From NCBI GenBank assembly GCA_944472155.2, contig OX235275.1, positions 52,283,228-52,347,227 of the forward strand: 64,000 nt of DNA, written 5' to 3'. The notes beneath the pieces are model-generated. The model saw only the letters and a list, made by a program, of their open reading frames with translations, did no database searches and was not told the origin of the DNA. Positions 50,301 to 62,300 of the stretch are shown piece after piece (the first letter of the stretch is position 1; each line of letters begins with the position of its first letter). The translations under genes and the position numbers were made by a program. The DNA comes from Trichobilharzia szidati. Taxonomy: Eukaryota > Platyhelminthes > Trematoda > Strigeidida > Schistosomatidae.

Positions 50301-53300
50301 GCTAGATGGAGTGTGGCAACTTGAACTGCCGCACATCGGTGCAAAGTTCTATGTCGAAAACAGACGGACAGACAGTAGGTTAGGGACTAGAGTTTTCCAA
50401 CCCCCCTACTAGGCAGACTTGCAAGTCTACGGTATCACTTGCAAGCAGCAGATGTTGGCATTCTTTACTCTTTCGCTTTTGTGAAGAACACCGCCCCCCC
50501 CCCCCCATGAAACCCTGTGATCATAAATTGAAAGTCAAATTTCAACTCACTAAAACTAATCAATGTGTGCGTCGGTGGCACAGCTGTTAGGATACTCGCC
50601 AACTATGCACATGGCCCAGGGTTCGATCCCCACCCAGCAGACTTACTCCTTTACCTCGTCAAGCCGGTAATAGAACTGGCACAGAGGGAAGGTTGGGCAT
50701 GAGGTGGCTAGCAACCCCATCCTGTAAAAATAAACACCACTGCTACCGAAACTTAAAACTGGCTCTAGCTTGAAGCCCTATATTCCACTGGAAGCGTGAA
50801 GGAATTTTAAAAAAAAAACTAATCAATACCAATGCAAAGTAACAACCAATCTCAACCAAGATCATCAAAGAGAGACAATTAAATGTCTGATGCAGAAAGA
50901 ATTCAAATACGTCCACATTCATCATTCTAAAGTCTGAGTTGAGGCAAATTTGTGAAAGGACAAATGAGTTTCGAATAGGCGGAGAGAAGCACGTTCTAGC
51001 ATCTACTTAAAAGTAGACGACAAGAAAACCAACTAAGAAATACTTCAGGACTCTTCGGGAAGCAATACGCACACACCAGTACTCCAATTCATGACCTTCC
51101 AGTTACAAAGCATGCTCGTAGACCATTCACCCACTGGGACCCGATTCAATGACTGATAGTGGGTACCTACTTCCGATGAGTCACATACAAGGACGAAACA
51201 CTTGTCCAATACTCCCTGGCTGTTTTACAATGGTTCTCTAAATGACATCAACTTGTAATCAAACGTGTAACTAATTAAATCGTTGCATGTCATCACTTGT
51301 GCGTCGGTGGCATAGCGGTTAGGACGCTCGCCGACCATGAACATAGTCCGCGGTTCGGTCCCCGGCCATTGACGCACTCATTTACCTCGCTAAGCCAGAA
51401 ATAATGCTGGTGAAGAGGAAAGGTTGGGCATGAGGCTAGCAACCCCATCCTGTAAAATAAACACTCCTACAGAAACTTCAAACCACTAGCTTGAAGTCCT
51501 ATGTTCCACTGGGGAACGTGAAGGAAATAAAAAAAAATGTCATCACTTGAAAAAGAAAAACAAAAAAAAAACTATTGAATATCTTACCGCATTCAGTTCT
51601 GTATAATTCATCACGTAATTTTGATAGTTGATTTTGTAAATGACCAATACGCACGTTAGCTATCGTCGGACTCATAATAACATTATTTGTATCTATAGGA
51701 TTCAAAGTAATCGGAAGTGGTTCTATGGAGGAAGGTGTTGATTGTGATTGTGATGGAGTTATCGTTGTTGTTGTTGACAATGATGATTCTGTTGTCAATA
51801 ATTGATGGTTGTAACCCAGAGAATTCAATTGAACTTTAAGTTGATTTAATTCTGATTGTAGAGTTGATTTCTCCTCTTGTAAATTGAACACCTGAATAGA
51901 GAGATAAAAAGATTAGTGCTCAATATGTTGGTTGATGAGGCTATCCAAAAAATAACTATCATCTATTGAAGTGATTATCTTCAAATGTCGGTTTACAGGG
52001 ATTGCATAGACTGCAGTTTGATAAAGAACCGAAATCAGTGTGAGGATCATTGAAAATCACTAGAAGAAACTGGACAGTTGTTTCGTCCTTGCTCAAGACT
52101 CGTCATCGGTATGCGCACTCATTATCCTACCAGGAGTCGAACTAGGATGCCAGGCAATTCACCCATATACAGACAGCCCCACGATCCGGCTAGTATGGCT
52201 GTCCTCAAACCCCAACTTGGTAGATCCTACCTACACACCAGTAAAAATTTCTCACTAGAATCCTAAGCAACTTTGTCCGGAATTTAGGCACCAGTGAGCA
52301 TCACGTTAATATTCAAATGTGGCTTTGTAAGGATTTCATCGGTTTCAAGTTTGATGACGGATCGGCATCGGTCGGTCGGTCGGTTTTCGACAAAAAACTT
52401 TGCACATATGTGCTGCAGTTCAAGTCGCCACACTCCCTCCACATAACATACAAAGCAAGGGAAAAAAGTAGAAGAAACGCATAATAGAAACAGTAGACAG
52501 GGATATGAGACAAAAGGAATAGAAATAACGAAGAAGAAAAGTTTAACTGGAAATCATAAGTCCCAAAGAATGGATGCATCTGCGCCACTGAGAACGATTT
52601 TGAGCCATGTCACCAATTGTTTCCAACCATTGGTTTTTACCATCCCGAGGACCCCAACCAGGAAGCGTACACCTTAATAATATGTGGTTTAAACTAAATG
52701 CTGTGGTTTTCACTGACTGGTGAAGCCATGTTTTGGTTTGACCACCACTAGCTCTTTTCCAGCCTGACCCTATGTCAGCTAACATTGCCCGTTGAGGAGG
52801 GCAGTCGATGGCTAAGCATACGTAACACATGCCCTAACCATCTCAGCCGATGTAATTTCACAGTCTCGTCGACTGATTTCCCCTCCCTCCTACCTAGCAC
52901 TCGACCGATGCCTAACCTCAATATTGCTCACCCTATTATACCACTTCACATGGGAGATAGAAAGGAGACCCCTAGGATCAAAGACAGCTAGCTAATCTTT
53001 TCATGTCTTCCGCTCTCAATGGCCAGGTCTCACAGCCATAAAGGAGGACGGAGCGGACTGCTGAGCAGTACACACGCCCTTTGGTCGACAACCAGCCGGA
53101 TATCACGCCTACGCCAGAGACTGCGTAAACCGGCATATGTGAAACTAGCCCTCTGTATTCGGTATCCGTTAGAGAGCCACTGAAAACCAGGGAATACTGT
53201 ACAGTGCCTAATGAGAACTCATTACTACGGAGGCTAACCAATATTCCGGTGTGAGAAGAAAAGACATTGACTAAAAGTGACGCTACAAATCACAAACTGA

Positions 53301-56300
53301 CAAAAGTTCTAATTCACGTGATATCGGATTCCGCACCAGTGGCTAAATGGTCGACCGACTCCGCGCTCCACTGCTGATAGGGTCTCAGACGAATACTTTT
53401 CTCACGCGTTGGTTTATTCAGACATTTTGATTGCTTTCAAATTCGAAAAGTATTGGATACACCAGGGAGTGCTGGATGACTGCCTCAACCTACTTTGGCA
53501 CTGTTTAACAATACGCACGTATAAACCCTACAGGGTTCGAACCCGATATTCCCAAGTTACGAGATCAAGTCACTTGAGAATAATACGATAACACTTATGA
53601 ATTTCGGCTTCCACCAATTTGTGGCATACAACTCAACAGCCAACTATTCTTATCGGCAAGTGCTTGTCTTCATATCCCAGCTGGTGGGAGATAGAATTCA
53701 TGAATCATTAGAGATCCCGTCACAACGGCAGAATTTCCTCGTAGACTAAGGGTCTTCGGTTTGATCCTCATTAGGGTGATGGATACCTACAAACTAACTA
53801 ATTCTTGAAAACCACTTTTACAAATAGAAAATCCTTAGCAAACTAGTATTCAAAACATTTTCTCGACAGGTCATAACATATAAAAATATTTTTACGAGTT
53901 GATCACGGATTGATATCAGTTAGAGAACCATTGAAAACCAGGGAGTACTGGACAGCCAACCGTTTCGTCAAACTAGTTTGGGACTCTTTGGGTTACTTAT
54001 GTTTTTACGAACCAAACTAAACAAAATTAATCTGATGCTCGCTGGTGACTTACTACAGGATGGAGTTCCCTGGAGTTCTAGTGAGAAGTTGTGACCAGTG
54101 AGTTTCATCCAGATGTCACATGTGAGGATGGATGTCCCACCGACGACAATGGTTGGGGTCGCGCTAAATCACGAATTGGCGGAAGTTAGAATTCATGCAG
54201 TAGCCATTGAGTCGAGTTCCAGTGGCTGAATGGTATACGAGCTCGCTAGCCTTGTAACCGGAAGGTCCTGGATTCGAACCCCAGTGCGGTGGGTGCGTAC
54301 TTCCGATGATTCTCAAACTAGGACGAAACAACAGCTGTCCAGTACTCCCTGGTTTTTAATGGTTCTCTAACTGATATCAATCCGTGATCAACTCGTAAAA
54401 CCATAACTAACCCTTACAAACCAAACTATACAAAATATACAAATATCGTGAAACTGGTGTGCGAAGTTGTTTGACACCTCATGAATCGATTCGGAGTTAC
54501 TCACAAAAAGGTAGAGAATAGAAATTGGTCACAGTTTCTTCCTCACAAGTCAGATATGAAGTCATGGAAACATTCATCTACAAAATTGAAGATGTCGACT
54601 CGAAGGTAGTGAATTGCTTCCAAATAAATCATAAAGTGTACACAATCTCAGTTAGATCACAGACTGACATCATTTAGAGGACAACTAGAAACCAGCCGCT
54701 ACATCCTACTGTGAGATTCTTCAAGAACGGATACCCACCCATCAGCACACTGCGGATCAAACCCAGGAACTTCAGTCTACCAGACAACCACGTTGACAAT
54801 TCATCCATTGTGGTAGAAGCCAATGCCTCATGAATTGGTTGGAGGATTTCATTATGGACTGACATCAGTGAGAGAATCATTGGAAAACCAGCTGAGAGTA
54901 CTGGACAGCTGTTTCGTCAACCTACTTTGGGACTCTTCATCAGTACGCAAACACTGGGGTTCGAACCTAGGGCCTTCCGGGGAGCCGTGACCAGTAGGGT
55001 ACAGCAAGTTGAAGGTGAGGCAGTAACGCATCGACGACGAAGACATTATGAAGTGGTCGTGCTATGTCGTGAATTGGCAGAGGTTAGAATTCACGGACTG
55101 GTAGGCTGGCCTTTGGATCGGGTTCCAGTGGCTTAATAATCTACGAGCTCGCTAACCTTGTAACCCACCCCGTGGTGTGGGTGCGTACTGCCAACGAGTC
55201 CCAAACTAGGCTGACGAAACCGGTAGCTGTTCAGTACTCTAGTGTTGGTTTTCCAATGGCTCTCTAACTAATGCCAGCGCTCATGATGAAATCCTCCAAC
55301 CAATTCAAGTATTGACCAGTCCAAGTATTTTTTTTCCTATAAAGATGAATTTTTCGACTGCCCTATCATTTCTTCTTTATTATACGTAGTGAGGATCTAG
55401 AAAATGGAACTGACTGCCTGTCACGTTCATAATTTATTCCAAATGCCATGTGAGGATGAGTCACATTGAGTTTTTCAAACACAGTGGATGCGTGATCACA
55501 CATTACTGCAGAGACTACACACGTGTCATCAAGGTACCTGCAGTAATAAATGGCTTTATTCAAGTCTATTCTAAATTGGGCCATAATGCCGAAACCATTC
55601 ACATAAATTATTTAAGTGAATTTTAGATTTTCCCGTCGATTGATTGAACCGAAGTGCTCTGTCTCACGTTAACATGTTGGCTTCCAATTAATCGACGGGA
55701 AAATCTAAAATTCAATTTAAAATAATTAATATGAACCGTTTCACAAGAGGTGGTGGCTCTTGTGGCCCAAATGGCCTAGTTGATAACGTTTTTGCGTTTG
55801 AAACTATGGGCATTGGGTTCAAGCCTTGGTGGTGGGAACATCATCACTCACTCACTGGGAAATGTAGGTACATCCAGCTGCCAGACGAGTCCCAAAAATA
55901 GGACGAAATGCACTTTATCCTGGATTCCACTGGTATTCACTATCCATCAATTAAATTCACATAAATGTTCCGTATAAAACAATAATATTTCTAATTCTCT
56001 ATACCTTTATTAATACATAGATACATTAAGGGTGTACTAGGCTTGGTTAAATCAATAATCACGGCGACTCTCTGTAATCACACACCTCCTGTTTACCATA
56101 GCAATCAAATCACATGATTTGTGTCAATAAAGATATCTTTGTTTGTACTTTTCTTACTTACTGTATAGGTAGAAAACTGAACAAAGAGAAGTTCTTATCG
56201 TGTCAAATCAGAACAATAATAGTAATAATCAATATTATAAATAATTTGTGGTCACAAAGAGAAAATCAATTGTGTGAAGAAATAAATAGAGAACAACAAC

Positions 56301-59300
56301 TGAAACCACAAAGATTTTATAAGGTTATTTATTGTGAATGAACGCGACATACTGACTGATTTCAACATAGAACTTTGCACAGATGTGCAACAGTTCCAGT
56401 CGCCACACTCTCTCCATGTAGCACGCAAAGCAAGAGAAGAAAGTAAGGAGAAATGCAAAACAGAGATAGTAGACAGAGAATTGTGAAGCAAAAAGAATAG
56501 TAATATGGAAGAACAATATAGTTTCATTGGGTATTATAAATCACAAGGAGTGGATGCATCTGCGCAAGCCATTGAGAACGGTTTTGAGCCATGTCACCAA
56601 TTATCTCCAATCGTCATTGGTTCTTACCATTCCCAGAACCCCAACCACGTACGCAGAAAGTCTACACCTTCCTACGTGGCTGGTTTAAACTAATTAATGT
56701 GGATTTCACTGACTGGTGAAGCCATGTTTCCGTTTGACCACCAACACCGCTGGCTCTTTTCCAACTTGATCTATCCTATGTCACCTAACATCATCCGTCG
56801 AGGGAGGAGATGGCTAGGCATACGTAACACATGTCCTAACCATCTCTCTTAATCGGCGTAACTTCACAGCCTCGTCGATTGATTTCCCCTCCAACTCAGC
56901 TAGCACTCGACCGATGCCTAACCTGAATATTGCTCAACCTATTATACCACATAACGCACACAGCCGATAGAATGCAGACACCTACGATGAAAGACAGCTA
57001 GTTGACCTTTTCATGTCTTCCACTTACAATGGCCAGGTCTCACAGCCAGCCATACGGGAGGACGGAGCGAACTGCTGAGCAGTACACACGTCCTTTGGTC
57101 GACAGCCAAACAGCAGGATATCACGTCTACTAAGCCAGAGATGGTGTAAGTTGACGAGCATATACCGAACAAGCCTTCTGTATCCGACCATTGGAAAACC
57201 AGCACTAGAGTACTGGAAAGCCAGCTGTTTCATCAGCCTAGTTTGGGACTCTTCATCAGTACGCACCCACCACCAGGGTTCCAACTCAGGACCTTCTGGT
57301 TATAAGGCGAGCTCGTGGACCATTAAGTTAGTGGGACCCGATCCAATGGTCAGCTAGCTCGTAAATCCAAACTTCTTCCAATTCATGATATGGCACGACC
57401 ACTAGCGAATGTCATCGGTGGAGAGTATTTGTCCTCACACTCGACCTGATGTACACCGCTGGTCACTAATTCCCAATAAAAACCAACACTTGAGTATCAA
57501 TAAGATGCTCACTAGTGACTGGCCCTATTTAGGTAGATAATCACCTGGGTTCTAGTGGAAATTGATGACATTCGTTAGTGGTCGTGCCATATCATGAATT
57601 GACAGAAGTTGGAACTCATGGGTTGGCTATTGGATCGAGTCCCAGTGACTTGGTGACTTACAACCTCGCCTTGTAACCAGAAAGTTCTTGGTCCGAACCC
57701 TGGTGGTGGATGCGTACCGCCGAAGAGTCCCAAACTAGGCTGACGAAACAGCTAGCTATCCAGTGCCCCCAGCTGGTATTCCAATGGTCTTTTGACAGTT
57801 GTCAATTCACGATGAAATCCTGGAATAATTTGTGGTTATTACATGTTTTTAAGGAGTTTCTTCTGCTTTCACTTTCTCTACCCTTATTTCTATGTACTTT
57901 TATGAAATACGACAATTTGAACTTTAACATTTTTATGTGCAAAGTAACCCCCCCCCCACAAAAGTATATGCATATGTGTGTTTGGGTGTAGGTTTGTGGG
58001 GGGCGGGAGAGACAAACAGACACACAAGAAGGAAAGATGGAAGGAAACAATGAAAACAACACAACTTACTTCAATCTTTAACGCGTTACATTGTTCAGCT
58101 AATTGTTCCTTTTCAATCAATAAGGTTTTGTATTGTTCAGCTGCTTTACATAACTAAAAGAAAGAAAAAGAAGGGCACAAAAGAAAAAACAACAATAATA
58201 ATAGACTATTATTACAATGCCTCTACTACTACTATTCATATTACTATTACTATAAGTAATAATAGACCATATAATAAAAATATTATTTAAGTGTACATAG
58301 GATAAGAAAAACAAATAAAAAGGGGCATTGTATTTCACAAGATGAGGCAAACACCCACAATATTCTAGAAAGCTCACAACCAGACACGTATGTGGTTTTG
58401 GCTCGAGTCCCGGCTACCGATGTATTATTAGAAACACTTCATCTAGTCAATAGTAGTAATAGCAGTAGTAATCACAGAAAAGAGGGAAGGATTGGGCAAG
58501 TATAAGGTGGCTGGTAATCCCACACACTGCCATTGAATCTTTATATCTACAATCTCCCTATGTTCCACCTCTCTAAAGACAAAGGCATATTCTAAAAAGG
58601 AGTTTATGGTTAACTGTGGGTGATGCGGGTTAGAATCTCAAGTGGCACATGGGTTCCTTTAAGGTTGTAGATGCACGCCTTGCTGACTGGTGAGTGCCAA
58701 CTAGCACGTAGCCTATGTATGTCCAAGGCTTCCTGCCTATTGATTGCCTCCAACCATCTGACATCGACAATTCAAAGTGCAATGTGATGGCAAGCCCCAC
58801 CAAGTGGTATGGTGGCCACATTGTGAACTTGACTGATTGAATTCAGTCTGCACCAAACAAAGGACTAGACGAATCACACTAATGACTGGCTAGTGTCCAA
58901 TCAAAGGACAATTGCTCGTTTATAACATCCTTGATTTCCAGATATATATATATATATATAAGCTGGACTATTCATGATGGTCGGGTGTTAGTCAGAGAGA
59001 CAAACAGACATACATAACAAAGAAAGTAATAACCCTATTTAATTTTCCGAATTATTCCCCTTTGCCTACGGAATATTAGAACAGATATTCAAGTACACCT
59101 TCAAATCTTCAATTTTAAAGTCACAGTATAGATGGTGCTGCTTTATTTTACGGGAGGATTTTCTAGTCTCACAGACAACCTTCCATCTTTTCCAGGCTTA
59201 CTGGCTGCTAGTAAGCTAGGCAACACCATGGAGTGTGTCGGCTAGAAATCCATCCTGGACATCGCGATGCCAGGTGTCTCGCGAGCGTTCTACCATTCTT

Positions 59301-62300
59301 ACTAAGTAGATTTCGTCACGAGCCGAAATCAGTCAGAGATCTCTGAAAACCATGGGATACTTGACGCCTAGACGTTTCGACTTAATTTCGGACTCCTCAA
59401 CAATGAGGGCCCACAGCTCCAACAGGGCTCGAGCCCAGAGTCTTCCACTATTCAGCTACTTGGGATGAACTCGTGAGTTTCAACTCCCGTCAATCCATGA
59501 TATAGCTCTGCCCTCAATCAATGCTCTTTAAAGACACCTGTAGGGTTTTGTGATGATCGTACAGGAAGCTAAGGAACAGTACGAGTATATTCTAGGAGGC
59601 TCACTAACCAATTACACGATCCGGGTTTGATGCCCGAATGCTGACGTACTCCTCGACTGGCAAGTAAGTAGTAAACCCAGAAAAGGCGGAAAGGTTGGAC
59701 TAGCATGAGGTGGCTGGCAATTCTACACCACAGTTGAACCTTCAAAAAGCTTGAGGCTCCCTATGTTCCACCACTCAAAACACAAAGGAATGAAAAACAA
59801 AAACACGGATATTACATGAAGGAGTTTTACCACTGCTTATCACTGAAGTTAGTGAACTGTGGAAACAATTGATCGCTTATAATATCATTGCTTATTTAAA
59901 AGATATACATAAAAAGCGAACCAACTGGTTTACAAACCTGTGGATGCGTGTATGACGACGTGATACTTAGTGAGACACAGAAATATATGCACTTAACCAC
60001 CTGATATCTACATGAATCCCGACCGGATGCAGTAGTGGCTGCGGGATTGCATACCTGAGCGACCCAACAAGCTACACTGACTAGAAATTATGTTCTTACA
60101 GATTCTACCATGCCATGAAGGTTGTTTGGTTAGCAGTTAGACTAAAAGCAGTTACTATTGGGTACATAGACTCCAGAATCGAAGAAAAGACCTGTGTTGG
60201 TCGCTAGAAACCATCGGAACGTAGCTCCTGACGGTGTTCCACTGTCTTGTAGATGAGACTTCAAGTAAAAGGCCCTTGGGGTTGTAGAATTGGTTAACTA
60301 ATTTTGTTTGTTTGGCTGGTGAGAGACTTCAGGAAACCAATCAGTCGATATGTCTTCTCTCGATGGAAGCAATAATAAGAATGGGGACGTGGAATGTACG
60401 AGGCTGGGAGGGCTGCCCAGGCAGCCAACGAAGTACGAAGATATGGTCTAGAAGTGCTGGGTACTTGTGAAAGCAGATGGAACGGATGTGGCCTGTCAAG
60501 ATTGTCAACGGACACACAACAAACCAGACAGATTTCATCTCAATTTCAAGGAAGGGCAGAGGCAGCCAGCCTGATAGACAAAAAGCCGAGGGGGGAGCAG
60601 ATGTGGGTTCAGACCACCACCTAATTCAAGGAACCCTCAAAATGAAGCTGAAATCCTTCAGGACGACTGGAGAGAGGCCGCAATTCAAGTTCAATATTCA
60701 GAAACTGAAGGAGTAAACTAAAAAGGGATGCCTTCACCAGTGATATCAATGCAAAATTGGAGACACTACGTGGCATTACTGAGGAAACCTGCGTAGAAGA
60801 ACAATGGAACTCTCTGAAGATGATATTCAAGGAAACGTGTACAACTGTTCTAGGAAGAAAGAAGAGACAAGACAAGGAGTGACCCTCAACGGACACCTAC
60901 CTGGAAGCTAATCGAGGAAAGTAGGATGGTGAGAGAGATGACTCAATGCACAAATAGGCGACAGAAAGAGTAGCTGAGTTCAATGTGTACTGCACTGAAT
61001 CAGGAGAGACGTGAAGAGTGCTAGGAAAGACAAAAGACAATTTTATGACACATTGGCAACTGAAGCAGAACAAGCCACAGGCAAAACAGATCTCAGGATA
61101 TTATATCAAGCAACCAGGTCTCTATCCGGAAAGAGATCAACCCAGATGATGAAACCAATAAAAGATGTTCAATGGAATCTGATCACCAAAGAGGAGAGAA
61201 ACACAAAACAATGGGCTGATCACTTCAAAAGACTTTTGAATCGACTATCACCAGCAACTCGCCCTGAAATACCACCAACAGCACGCACAGAACTGCCTGC
61301 CAGTGGACACTAATCATCCATTAGAAGCATAAACATAGACAAAGTAAAAGAACACTGACTAAAATAAACGAATGTGTGGACGACCTTGAAACAGCCGATC
61401 CGAGTAAACCATGACAATTTAGGTGGGGAAATAAACCGGCATATTTATGGAAAGGTAATGTGCTTAAAGAAGCTGTTGTAAGATGATGCTACAGGGTTGG
61501 ACTACATTGACTCTTAGCTTAAAGCTAGGCAAGAGTGAAGTGGCAGAACTTGTTATTTTATCAGAAAACGACAGAGGGTTGATCCGTGACGAAATCTCAA
61601 TCACCTCAGAAACAGAAAGCTCGTCTCGCATATGCCCGCCGACTTGCGCCATCTCTGACTTAGTAGACATCATATCTAGCTGGCTGTCGACCAAAGGTTA
61701 TGTGTACTGTTCAGCAGTTCGATCCATCCTCCCGTATGGCTGGCTGTGAGACCTGGCCATTGAAAGTGGAGAACATGAAAAGGCTAGTTGTCTGTCCTTC
61801 ATCATAGGTGTCTGCGTTCTATCGTCATCCGTGTGCGTTAGGTGGTATAATAATGTGAGCGGTATTGAGGTTAGGCATCGATCGAGTGCTAAGTAGGTGA
61901 GAGGGAAAATCAATCGACGATGTGATGCTACACCGATTGAGATAGTTAAGACAAGTGTTATACATGCCTAGCCATCGCCTTTTTCGATAACTGGCAATGT
62001 TAGCTGACATAGGATAGATCAGGTTGGAAAAAGAGCCAGTGATGGTCAAACCAAAGCATGGCTTCATCAGTCAATGAAGTCCACAACAACAAGTTTATGC
62101 CATCCACGTAGGGAGGTGTAGACTTCCTCCCTACCTGGTTGGGGTCGTCGGGATGGTAAAAACCAATGAAGGTGGTGCCATATGGAGGGAGACTGGCAAC
62201 CCGATCTGCTACACATCTTTGCTAAGTTCCACGCTGAAATCAGTCAATCTATTCATGTCATTGTCGTTTCGTTACATGACTTGGGAATGTGTAGCACACG

